NCBI RefSeq assembly: GCF_016765695.1
Contig: NZ_JAETGO010000043.1
Span: forward strand, 101,817-165,816
From: Sporosalibacterium faouarense
Lineage (GTDB): Bacteria; Bacillota; Clostridia; Tissierellales; VENL01
Length of the DNA: 64,000 nucleotides
Direction of reading: 5' to 3'
The translations under genes and the position numbers were made by a program. Position 1 is the stretch's first letter; each line of letters starts with the position of its first letter. The notes under the pieces were generated by a model that saw only the letters and a list, made by a program, of their open reading frames with translations, was not told the origin of the DNA and did no database searches. Shown here piece after piece: positions 44,622 to 52,674 of the stretch.

Positions 44622-44667
44622 TAGCATATGCTATTTATATTATAGATTTATTTATAGTTTTTGTCAA
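44622..44667 (-). promoter_or_regulatory. Consensus sigmaA promoter with palindromic operator for the NifX-like gene
   Basis: Minus strand: TTGACA (44662-44667), exactly 17 bases, TATAAT (44639-44644), a perfect consensus promoter. The 12-base palindrome TAGCATATGCTA (44622-44633) covers the predicted start point, a typical repressor site. Candidate regulators are the Fur-like or DUF134 protein encoded next door. Confidence 0.75.
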
Positions 44668-44741
44668 ATGCCATTAACTAAAAAAATAAAATGAGTCCAT
44701 AAAGACACATTTTATTAAAAATCTAATTATATTTTTACTAT

Positions 44742-45440
44742 TTAGCTTTCTATAAACCAATGAGAAATTGGTTTTATTAATAATTCACTTTTTTCTTCAA
44801 TTAAAAGTCTTGAGATTTTCTCAACTGTATTCTCAATTAAGCTTAAGTTTGCATCTGTGTATTTTACGGGTTCATTAGAATTTTCAAAACTGCAGGCATC
44901 AGGATGAGAAAAAACATAATGCGTTCTACACTTAACAGGTCTAGCTTTATATATCTGACATTCACCTTCTTCTGATAAAAATAAACATTTCTCAGTAACT
45001 CCTGCAGCTATTTTCTCCTTTAATTTTAAACTAAAATCTTCACTTAGATTATTCTTAATATATCTTTTAATATGTTCGGCCTCAATTTTTGTTATCCCTA
45101 TATTAGAATTACAACAGTAGTAACATCCTCTTTTACATGAAGTAAACTTCAGAACATCCTGTAAGGCTTCTGCTAGCATTGAATAAGTCTTAGCTAAGCT
45201 TTTCATCCCTTCTTCCAGAGAAAAGTCATATTGGGAAATCCTAAGTTTAGTTAAAGTTCTATTAAAGTCCATAATTTCCTTAAAGCTCTTTAAACTTTGA
45301 TTTTTATCTACCATGACTGCTTTATTTTTATAATTATAGTTAACCAAATACTTTGTGTTCAAACAGCAATCCATATACCTTTTTCCACTTCCACAAGGAC
45401 AAGGTTCATTTCTACCTAATTGAATACCTCTACCATTCAT
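44742..45440 (-). CDS. SEC-C / YkgJ-family cysteine-cluster protein
   Basis: A 232-residue protein with an N-terminal SEC-C zinc motif (RNEPCPCGSGKRYMDCC, about 9-25) and a YkgJ-type cluster: CKRGCYYCCNSN, then CLFLSEEGECQIYKARPVKCRTHYVFSHPDAC. YkgJ proteins are thought to bind zinc or iron-sulfur through CxxxCxxCC; function unknown. Monocistronic. Confidence 0.85.
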   Translation of the reverse strand: MNGRGIQLGRNEPCPCGSGKRYMDCCLNTKYLVNYNYKNKAVMVDKNQSLKSFKEIMDFNRTLTKLRISQYDFSLEEGMKSLAKTYSMLAEALQDVLKFTSCKRGCYYCCNSNIGITKIEAEHIKRYIKNNLSEDFSLKLKEKIAAGVTEKCLFLSEEGECQIYKARPVKCRTHYVFSHPDACSFENSNEPVKYTDANLSLIENTVEKISRLLIEEKSELLIKPISHWFIES

Positions 45441-45756
45441 AGTCTACCCCCTTCTATATTTATATACATTCTTATTTTCAAAATTTAATATTTAAGGAAA
45501 TTATATATTTACAAATTGCATATAAGCTTGTTAAAAATTCAAACATACAATTTCCTCATTTAGATAGTTAAGTCTAAAAATCAAAAACAAGTATATATAA
45601 ATATATATAGGTAGAAATCAGTTTATATGACATCACTTCTTTATTCTTATAGATTACTATTATTACTCCCTCTCTTTTCTAGTCTCAAAATTATTATTAA
45701 ATCTAAAATATTTTGAAATATTATAATTGTATTTCTTTCCTTGAACAAAAAACATA
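45441..45756. other. AT-rich intergenic region upstream of the SEC-C/YkgJ gene
   Basis: About 315 bases holding repeat copy C (45485-45563) and otherwise low-complexity AT-rich sequence. No open frame with a ribosome binding site was seen. Confidence 0.5.
45485..45563. repeat. Dispersed ~78-bp inverted-end repeat, copy C
   Basis: A 79-base AT-rich element. Left end TTAATATTTAAGGAAATTAT; right end, read inward on the other strand, CTAAATGAGGAAATTGTATG. Its length and both ends match copies A and B; the centre is more diverged. Confidence 0.65.
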
Positions 45757-45785
45757 AGGCATGATTTCAAAAAGAAATCATGCCT
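45757..45785 (-). terminator. Terminator after the NhaC antiporter gene
   Basis: A perfect 12-base stem AGGCATGATTTC/GAAATCATGCCT (45757-45768 with 45774-45785), 60 bases past the antiporter stop, followed on the minus strand by TATGTTTTTTG. Confidence 0.85.
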
Positions 45786-45845
45786 CAAAATTACTCCAAT
45801 GAATATAATCAATTATTTATCAATCATAAATTGACAATCTAATTC

Positions 45846-47570
45846 TTAATTATTAATTTCTTCTCCCTGCTCAGCTATTAAATCCTCACGAGCAACACTT
45901 TTCCCAACAAAGCGAACAATTAAGAATATAGCAACTATGCCCATTATTAATGATAATACTAAAGGAAGTCCTGGAGTTCCATCACTTAATGCACCAACTA
46001 TTAGATATGCAATTATAGCTAATATAGCTCCAGTAATAGCATAAGGAGCCTGGGTTTTAACATGATCAATATGATCCGAGGCCGATGCCATAGAAGACAT
46101 TATGGTTGTATCAGAAATCGGCGAACAATGATCCCCGAAAATAGAACCTGTTAAAACTGAACCAATTGTTGCAAACATCAATGTTGCACTAGCAGGATCA
46201 CCATTGATATAACTAACAGCTAGAGGTACTGCTAAAGGAAGTACTATTGCCATAGTTCCCCATGAAGTACCCGTTGCAAAAGCTACTATACAAGAAATAG
46301 CAAATACTATGATTGGAAGTAATCCACCTGGTAAGTTGTTTGATATTTTACTAACTAAATAATCAGCAGCTCCAACCTGTTCAGTTACACTTCCCAATGA
46401 CCAAGCTAAAACAAGAATTACACATGTAATAAGAAGGGATTTTGCTCCATCTATCCATGAGTCAAAAGCCTCAGCTAGGTCAAAGATTTTTTGACTTAAT
46501 CCCATAACAATAGCTACAATACTAGACAATATTGCTGCCCAAATAAGTGCGATACTAGGGTCTGCATTTCCAAAAGAAGTTCTAAATCCTTCCCATGTGA
46601 ACGGATTTATTCCCTCACTATAGGTATATCCATTATACCAAAGTCCTATAAATCCAACGATTACAAGAGTTAATATTGGAACTAATGCGTTTGAAACTCT
46701 AAGTTTAGTTCCCTCTTTAATTTCTGTATCTGTCATTTCTTTTCCAGCCATAGGTTTTGCACCATCAGCGATAACTTGACCTGTCAATCTAGCTCTTTTT
46801 TCAGCTTTATACATAGGTCCATATTCTCTCTGTAAAAATGCAACAGCAAATACTAGTACTAAAGCAAAAATACTATAAAATCTAAATGGAATTGTCTTTA
46901 CAAATACTTCATATACATTTGCTTCAATTCCCAAATTTGCAAATGCATCATTTATTAGGCCAATTTCATACCCAATCCATGTTGAAACTAATGCCATACC
47001 TACCACAGGTGCAGCTGTAGAGTCAACTATATAAGCAAGTTTTTCTCTAGATACATTTAATTTGTCAGTAAGTGGTCTCATAGTTGGTCCAACTATTAAA
47101 GTGTTAGCATAGTCATCAAAGAAAACGAAAATTCCTAAAAACCATGTTACTATTTGAGCACTTCTAGGAGATTTAGCTCTCTTAGCCAATGCTTCAGCTA
47201 TAGCTCTTGTACCTCCCATTTTACTAATTACTCCAACCATACCACCAATACTTAATGTAAAGATTATAATTGCAGCATTCCATCCATCTGCTAATGAGCC
47301 TACTATGAATTCATCCAAGGTTCTTAAAAATCCATAAAAAGGATTCCATCCATTAAGCATCATAGCACCAGTAAATATACCTAAGAATAGTGATAATAAT
47401 ACTTGTTTAGTTAAAAAAGCTAATAAAATTGCTAATAATGGAGGTAATAGTGATAATATACCAAAATTCACTTCCTCCTCTGCACCTTTAGACCCTGCCA
47501 AAGATGGTAATGCCATTATGAAAATCATTGCAATTACTAGAATGATTCCCAAAAGTCTTTTCTTATTCAT
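45846..47570 (-). CDS. NhaC-family Na+/H+ antiporter
   Basis: A 574-residue polytopic protein (about 11-12 segments) of the NhaC superfamily. Visible marks are GILSLLPPLLAILLAFLTKQVLLSLFLGIF, FFDDYANTLIVGPTMRPLTDKL, and FATGTSWGTMAIVLPLAVPLA followed by GSIFGDHCSPISDTTIMSSMASASDHIDHVKTQ, which is strongly conserved in the family. The N-terminal 25 residues look like a cleavable signal (ALPSLAG). Some relatives exchange malate/lactate or amines; the ion cannot be fixed here. Confidence 0.85.
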   Translation of the reverse strand: MNKKRLLGIILVIAMIFIMALPSLAGSKGAEEEVNFGILSLLPPLLAILLAFLTKQVLLSLFLGIFTGAMMLNGWNPFYGFLRTLDEFIVGSLADGWNAAIIIFTLSIGGMVGVISKMGGTRAIAEALAKRAKSPRSAQIVTWFLGIFVFFDDYANTLIVGPTMRPLTDKLNVSREKLAYIVDSTAAPVVGMALVSTWIGYEIGLINDAFANLGIEANVYEVFVKTIPFRFYSIFALVLVFAVAFLQREYGPMYKAEKRARLTGQVIADGAKPMAGKEMTDTEIKEGTKLRVSNALVPILTLVIVGFIGLWYNGYTYSEGINPFTWEGFRTSFGNADPSIALIWAAILSSIVAIVMGLSQKIFDLAEAFDSWIDGAKSLLITCVILVLAWSLGSVTEQVGAADYLVSKISNNLPGGLLPIIVFAISCIVAFATGTSWGTMAIVLPLAVPLAVSYINGDPASATLMFATIGSVLTGSIFGDHCSPISDTTIMSSMASASDHIDHVKTQAPYAITGAILAIIAYLIVGALSDGTPGLPLVLSLIMGIVAIFLIVRFVGKSVAREDLIAEQGEEINN

Positions 47571-47882
47571 TTTTCCCCTCCTAATATTAATTTTCTAATG
47601 CCTTTGTTCAATCACCCCCATGGCAAATTTGAAATATTTAAAAGTACTCATATCTTTATTATTCTATAAATATTTACACTTTCCTTCCATTATGAATGAT
47701 TTTTTTACATTTTTGTAATGAAATTATTTCCTATTGTTCATATTTATATTCTTTTTTATTAATTATCACAGTTATCAATGAATTGATGTTAAATTATGTA
47801 AGATTATAATTGGTTATCATAATATTTGTATTAATTCTTTCAAGACTTGTATGATAAAATGGGATTTAGAGGGGGATATATT
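47571..47882. other. Intergenic region between antiporter and a plus-strand gene
   Basis: About 310 AT-rich bases holding the divergent start regions of the antiporter and of the plus-strand membrane-protein gene. No gene, repeat or structured element was recognised. Confidence 0.5.
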
Positions 47883-48251
47883 TTGAATAGATTTATAGAA
47901 AAATATCAGAAAAACTTTCTTATAGAAAATGACTTGATCGAGCTAACAGAAGTATCGGAAAAGAGACAAGAAGAATTTAAAAAAGAGTTTAATAAAGTAC
48001 CACCTATTAGAGAAGAGGAATTCCTTAAGGACCATGAGGTTGAGTATGACCATTCAACCAAAAAGTTTTACTATAAAACACCACTAAATTTAAGTGATGA
48101 GGAACTAAAAAAAATCATAGCAATGAAATCTTTAAATCTTATATCTAATAGTAATAAAAAATTAGGAGTTATTAGAAATATATTATTATTCTTTTTAATT
48201 TTAACAATCATTATTGTTTTACCTATGATTTTAAGTTTTTTAATTGGTTGA
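47883..48251 (+). CDS. Hypothetical tail-anchored membrane protein (122 aa)
   Basis: A charged cytoplasmic N-terminal part (MNRFIEKYQKNFLIENDLIE...) and one C-terminal membrane segment (about 99-121, LLFFLILTIIIVLPMILSFLIG). TTG at 47883 has GAGGGGG 7 bases upstream, which beats an upstream in-frame TTG at 47847 without one. No family recognised. Followed by a terminator. Confidence 0.68.
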   Translation: MNRFIEKYQKNFLIENDLIELTEVSEKRQEEFKKEFNKVPPIREEEFLKDHEVEYDHSTKKFYYKTPLNLSDEELKKIIAMKSLNLISNSNKKLGVIRNILLFFLILTIIIVLPMILSFLIG

Positions 48252-48259
48252 TACGCTTT

Positions 48260-48292
48260 AAAGCCACAGAAAATTAATTTTTTTGTGGCTTT
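48260..48292 (+). terminator. Terminator of the tail-anchored protein gene
   Basis: Stem AAAGCCACA/TGTGGCTTT (48260-48268 with 48284-48292), T-run directly after, 8 bases past the stop. Confidence 0.85.
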
Positions 48293-48369
48293 TTATGTAT
48301 CAATTTTTTATTCCTAGACATAATAATCAAGAAAAGTTTCAAAACTGAGTATGAAAGGAGGTTATAGTA

Positions 48370-48507
48370 ATGAAAAACAATAAAAATAAGGATAGGAATA
48401 AGAAAAATAATGAAAATAAGAACGCCAACTTAGAAGTAGCTAAAGAGTTTGATTTCAACAATAATGATAATAATAGAAAGAACAAAAATAATAAAAAAAA
48501 TAAGTAA
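48370..48507 (+). CDS. Asn/Lys-rich miniprotein (45 aa)
   Basis: A 45-residue protein, MKNNKNKDRNKKNNENKNAN then LEVAKEFDFNNNDN and a second Asn/Lys tail. Over half of the residues are Asn or Lys; only LEVAKEFDF is non-repetitive and resembles the short conserved cores of small spore proteins. AAGGAGG with proper spacing precedes the ATG. Small, basic and probably a spore-core protein, but this is inference from composition. Confidence 0.55.
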   Translation: MKNNKNKDRNKKNNENKNANLEVAKEFDFNNNDNNRKNKNNKKNK

Positions 48508-48561
48508 ATAGTTCTTAACTTTAAATCTAGTGAAAATTTTTAATTGAAGTCGGTTTTAAAG

Positions 48562-48606
48562 TTGCCAAAATTATAGTGCATTCTAATGATTCTATAGTTT
48601 TGGCAA
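48562..48606. other. Hairpin after the Asn/Lys-rich miniprotein gene
   Basis: Stem TTGCCAAAA/TTTTGGCAA (48562-48570 with 48598-48606) about 55 bases past the stop, with an additional TATA/TATA pairing inside. No T-run, so a terminator role is uncertain. Confidence 0.4.
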
Positions 48607-48787
48607 AAATACTATTATAAACCTTTTTAATTCTATATGAAATTGTAGATAAAAATTATGGAATACCAAAGTATAATAATTTAATCTTCACCATATTTCT
48701 ATTATATTGTTAACATATTTAATTAAAATTGTAATAAAAAAATTGTACAAGCATATAATTAAATGAGTCTACAATGGGGGGATTTAT

Positions 48788-49252
48788 ATGTCTTCGGTTT
48801 ATAATGATTTAACCTTAGCTATGAAAAGAAAAACAGATAGAATTGAATCAATTAAGAAAAAAATTAAAAATAAAGAAGTTATGCTAACTGTCAGCAGAGT
48901 CTTAATTTATTCTTCAGTTATTTTACTTATTTTTCAATTAAATAGTCTTTGGAATAAAACCTTATCTGCTTTAAATAACTCAACTTTTATAGACAGTAAT
49001 GCAATATTATCTTTATTTTCTTCTTTAAGTGCATTACAGTTATATACTATAATAATACTAGTCATCTCTATTATTTTCCATTCACTCTATCTGAAATCAC
49101 TAGCTAATCTAAATAAGGAATATAATAGTCTAAGAATTGATATTATTTCTTCATTAGAACGTAAGTTTTGTGAACATAAGGAAGATTGTAATTGTAAGAC
49201 TAACTATATAAAATATATGGATGAACTCAATATTGATGTTATCTTTAAGTGA
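48788..49252 (+). CDS. Hypothetical two-helix membrane protein (154 aa)
   Basis: A basic N-terminal helix (residues 10-31), two membrane segments (about 33-52 and 83-105) and a C-terminal domain with CEHKEDCNCKTN (His/Cys cluster, about 131-142) that could bind metal. Strong GGGGGG binding site. No family recognised. Ends before a hairpin shared with yebC. Confidence 0.65.
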   Translation: MSSVYNDLTLAMKRKTDRIESIKKKIKNKEVMLTVSRVLIYSSVILLIFQLNSLWNKTLSALNNSTFIDSNAILSLFSSLSALQLYTIIILVISIIFHSLYLKSLANLNKEYNSLRIDIISSLERKFCEHKEDCNCKTNYIKYMDELNIDVIFK

Positions 49253-49309
49253 ACTTCTTTTGCTAAAACAAAACATAGGGACTTCAAATAGAAAAAAAAT
49301 TCATCAAAA

Positions 49310-49362
49310 AAACACCTTATATACTATAAATGCTGATTGACATATACAGTATCAAGGTGTTT
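49310..49362. terminator. Hairpin between plus-strand gene and yebC
   Basis: Stem AAACACCTT/AAGGTGTTT (49310-49318 with 49354-49362) with extra internal pairing, A-run on the left. It can terminate the minus-strand yebC and perhaps the converging gene. Confidence 0.65.
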
Positions 49363-49370
49363 ATTCTTTA

Positions 49371-50114
49371 TTATATTTCTAAATCTTCTGGCATATCCCA
49401 GTTATGCCATATTTCTTGTACATCATCAGAATCTTCGATTGCATCAATCAATTTAGACATCTTCTTAACATCATCTTCTTCAGTCAGCTTAGTTTCTGTT
49501 TGAGGTATAAATGAAACCTCTGCTGTTGAAAATTTATATCCATCTCCTTTAAGTGTATTTCTTGTATTAGCAAAATCACTAGGATCTGTAATTATTTCAA
49601 AATAGTCTTCTTCAGCTTGGAAATCCTCTGCACCAGCTTCTAATGCAGCCATCATTACCTCTTCTTCATCCATTTCATCAGTTCTATCTATAATAAGTAC
49701 ACCTTTTCTATCAAACATAAATGAAACACAGCCATCTGCACCTAAGTTTCCACCATATTTAGTAAAGTAATGTCTCACATCGGCTGCAGTTCTATTCTTA
49801 TTATCTGTTAGACATTGAACCATAACTGCAACTCCATTAGGTCCATATCCTTCATAAGTTATTTGTTCATAGTTTACTCCTTCAAGGTCTCCTGTACCTT
49901 TTTTTACAGCTCTATCAATATTATCATTAGGCATATTTTGAGCTTTAGCTTTTTCTATAGCATTACTTAACTCAGTGTTATACTCAGGGTCTCCCCCACC
50001 TTCTCTTGCTGCAACGGTTATCGCCCTCGCAAGTTTTGTGAAAACCTTAGCTTTTTTAGCATCTTGCTTGCCTTTTCTATGCTTAATATTAGCCCACTTT
50101 GAATGTCCAGCCAT
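49371..50114 (-). CDS. yebC: YebC/PmpR-family protein
   Basis: A 247-residue YebC-family protein starting [32 protein letters not shown], the universal N-terminal signature, and containing [38 protein letters not shown]. Once called transcriptional regulators; related proteins were shown to help translate proline-rich stretches. ATG at 50114 follows GGAGG by 8 bases. Monocistronic. Confidence 0.96.
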   Translation of the reverse strand: MAGHSKWANIKHRKGKQDAKKAKVFTKLARAITVAAREGGGDPEYNTELSNAIEKAKAQNMPNDNIDRAVKKGTGDLEGVNYEQITYEGYGPNGVAVMVQCLTDNKNRTAADVRHYFTKYGGNLGADGCVSFMFDRKGVLIIDRTDEMDEEEVMMAALEAGAEDFQAEEDYFEIITDPSDFANTRNTLKGDGYKFSTAEVSFIPQTETKLTEEDDVKKMSKLIDAIEDSDDVQEIWHNWDMPEDLEI

Positions 50115-50257
50115 ATTAAATTCCTCCTTTTCAAATTTCATAGAATTATTTTAGCAAAAAAAAATTAAAAGATATAATTAGTTTATATAGTTTAAAATGA
50201 AAATTAAGATAGACTAACTTATTCAATAATATTCTAACACAGAAATCACTAAAAAAA

Positions 50258-50282
50258 AAGTGGATGTGAAAACACCCACTTT
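50258..50282 (-). terminator. Terminator of the DUF3798 ABC transporter operon
   Basis: Stem AAAGTGG/CCACTTT with a further inner GTG/CAC pairing (50258-50282), followed on the minus strand by a run of T. Overlaps the stop codon of the last permease. Confidence 0.8.
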
Positions 50283-51615
50283 ACTCTATTTTAAGCTTTC
50301 TTTTTAACTCAGCTCTATTCTTCCAAGCATGTAAGCCTAATGAAACACCTATTACTCCATATACCACAAAAGCCCTGAAAAATTCTCCAATCTGAGCATC
50401 CCCAAATAAATTTTTGCCTGCTAAAGGTGATACTATAAATAAAGTATGGAACAAAGCTGTTCCTAATATAGCCTGACCTACTGTAGCTTTAGATACAGAG
50501 GCTCCACCTATTAACAAGGCTGCAATTGAGAACATTCCTATCTGCTCGTGACTACCATAGGTATTCAAAGTACCTATGTTTTGTAAAAATATAAGCTGAC
50601 CCCATGCTGCTAAAACAGTAGATATCACTATAGCTAAAACCCTAATCCTATCTACATTGATGCCTGCTACTTTAGCGATATGTTTATCTTGTCCTACTGT
50701 TCTAAATTCTTGCCCAAGCTTTGTCTTTACAATCAATATATTAAACAAACATAATACACCTATTACAATCACTGTAACTACAGGTAGTTGAATATTTTTA
50801 AGAGGTGTATTTCCTGCTACTATAACAATGCTTAATATTAAAAGGATAGCAAACATTGACATATTAACTATATATTTAAAACTATCTTTAGATTTATTTT
50901 GTTTTTCCCGTCTATTAACTATTCCTCTTCTATTCGTAAGCTTAAATATATTGTATAGAATAGCTAAAATGGAAAAGGCTATCAATACATAGAATATAGG
51001 GAGTTTCAAAATCTGATCTAAGGCATATTTTATACCAGTCTCTTTAACACCACCTGATAAATCTATTGTATTTCTTATTCCAACACCGCTGCTCAACATC
51101 AATACATTATTTTTCATAGGAATAATTGTTCCAACTAAAAATAAGAAAACTAATTGATATACTCCATTGGCAAAATAGCCGACAATCATACTTGTTATCA
51201 TTTCTTGGCCTTTAGTCTTATTTAATAGTTTGCCAGTTAGATATCCGAAAAGTACAGCAAAGGGAAAAGCAATTACTGCACAAAGTAAAAAGCCTGGTAA
51301 TCCAGTTATTCCCCAATGGGTTACAGCAATAATAGCTATCTGTCCTGCCATAGCTCCGACAACTATACTAAAATTCAATCCCATTCCAGCCAATACAGGT
51401 ATGATTAACGCTAAAACTAAAAAGGAATTTCTTGAAATTCTCGTTACAAGCTCGTTTGCAACAAAGAAAATCGGAAGTCCAGATAGCTTTATTCCTATAA
51501 GACAAAGAACGACAAATATAATTGTAACTATGTTATTCATAACAACATCTTTAATCTTTTCACCAAAATTAGTATTATTGTTTATTTTATTTTTCAACTT
51601 GTTTACATTGGCCAA
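50281..51615 (-). CDS. ABC transporter permease (BPD_transp_2 family), second subunit
   Basis: A 444-residue permease with about ten membrane segments of the RbsC/LivM/BmpA-transporter type: LVTRISRNSFLVLALIIPVLAGMGLNF and GMFSIAALLIGGASVSKATVGQAILGTALFHTLF match. Start taken at TTG 51615, 6 bases after GGGGGTG. A variable loop around 235-260 contains RRGIVNRREKQNK. It forms a heterodimer with the permease directly upstream, whose stop is 1 base away. Confidence 0.82.
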   Translation of the reverse strand: MANVNKLKNKINNNTNFGEKIKDVVMNNIVTIIFVVLCLIGIKLSGLPIFFVANELVTRISRNSFLVLALIIPVLAGMGLNFSIVVGAMAGQIAIIAVTHWGITGLPGFLLCAVIAFPFAVLFGYLTGKLLNKTKGQEMITSMIVGYFANGVYQLVFLFLVGTIIPMKNNVLMLSSGVGIRNTIDLSGGVKETGIKYALDQILKLPIFYVLIAFSILAILYNIFKLTNRRGIVNRREKQNKSKDSFKYIVNMSMFAILLILSIVIVAGNTPLKNIQLPVVTVIVIGVLCLFNILIVKTKLGQEFRTVGQDKHIAKVAGINVDRIRVLAIVISTVLAAWGQLIFLQNIGTLNTYGSHEQIGMFSIAALLIGGASVSKATVGQAILGTALFHTLFIVSPLAGKNLFGDAQIGEFFRAFVVYGVIGVSLGLHAWKNRAELKRKLKIE

Positions 51616-51616
51616 A

Positions 51617-52672
51617 TCACTCACCCCCAATTACTTTCGTTAAAGCGTAAAGTATTATTCCATTTTGAACTATCATACGAAGTGCTTCAGAAATATTACC
51701 TTCACTCATTATGGAGCTAGCAACTGGCAATGCAATAGTTAGTAGCCCTTGAAATAGAAATACGCCTAATATAACATGGGATACATGTGCCTTCTGTGCT
51801 GATGCACCACCGATTAATATAGCTGCTACAGCTGGAAATGCAACCATCAAAGGAGCTTGATACAATTGAATAAAACCATAACTTTGTGTATATACAATTA
51901 TACCTATAGCCCCAAGTACTGTGGATAGTACAGTACCAATAATTCTATTATTATCAACGTTAATTCCTGATGCGATTGCAAACTTTGGATTATCCCCTGC
52001 TGTCTTCAAAGCTAAGCCTGATTTACTCCTTAAGAATAACCAAACTATAGTACAAAGAATAAAAAAGAATACCAGTAATCCAGTTGGTATTTTAAGTTCT
52101 CCAAAACCAGGAATAATAGCATCTATATGCCATAACTTATTTAATACCTCTGCAAACCTTTCCCCTAAGGAAATAGTAACCCTCAGCCCTTTTCCTATTG
52201 GCCAAACCATTTCTGGACTCTTAAATGGCATGATTATCCAACCTATACTCATAAGGAAAACAACTGAAAACCCTGTATATGTAGCAATCATCATTTCTGA
52301 TCCCTTTACTTTATTTAGAAGCAATCCATATACCCATCCAACAATTACAGCAAATGGTATAGAAATTATTATTGCAGCAAAGAAACCAGGAAAACCAGTT
52401 AGATTCATTTCTATACTAATTAAAGTTCCTAGTAGCCCACAAATCACTCCTAAAGGGAGTCCGAAGTTGGGTCCTGTTCCTGAGAGAATAGCTGGTACCA
52501 TTGCTAGAACCAATACACCATTCATTCCAATTCTGACCAATACTTGATTTGTAAGCATATCTGTAGGTAGACCTAGAAATACAGCCATAATACAAATTGA
52601 AATAAAGAATAGAATTATAATTATCCTTGGAAGCCCTAAATGATTCATTAATTCTCTTATCGACCTATCCAT
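51617..52672 (-). CDS. ABC transporter permease (BPD_transp_2 family), first subunit
   Basis: A 351-residue polytopic permease homologous to its neighbour: LVLAMVPAILSGTGPNFGLPLGVICGLLG and AFPAVAAILIGGASAQKAHVSHVILGVFLFQGLL. About nine to ten membrane segments. Two bases separate it from the ATPase gene. Substrate unknown (see the DUF3798 binding protein). Confidence 0.84.
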   Translation of the reverse strand: MDRSIRELMNHLGLPRIIIILFFISICIMAVFLGLPTDMLTNQVLVRIGMNGVLVLAMVPAILSGTGPNFGLPLGVICGLLGTLISIEMNLTGFPGFFAAIIISIPFAVIVGWVYGLLLNKVKGSEMMIATYTGFSVVFLMSIGWIIMPFKSPEMVWPIGKGLRVTISLGERFAEVLNKLWHIDAIIPGFGELKIPTGLLVFFFILCTIVWLFLRSKSGLALKTAGDNPKFAIASGINVDNNRIIGTVLSTVLGAIGIIVYTQSYGFIQLYQAPLMVAFPAVAAILIGGASAQKAHVSHVILGVFLFQGLLTIALPVASSIMSEGNISEALRMIVQNGIILYALTKVIGGE

Positions 52673-52674
52673 TT

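Noticed and set aside
51921..52547. Long antisense open frame over a permease gene (plus strand)
   Set aside because: The minus-strand frame has a family match, operon spacing and an RBS; the antisense frame has none.
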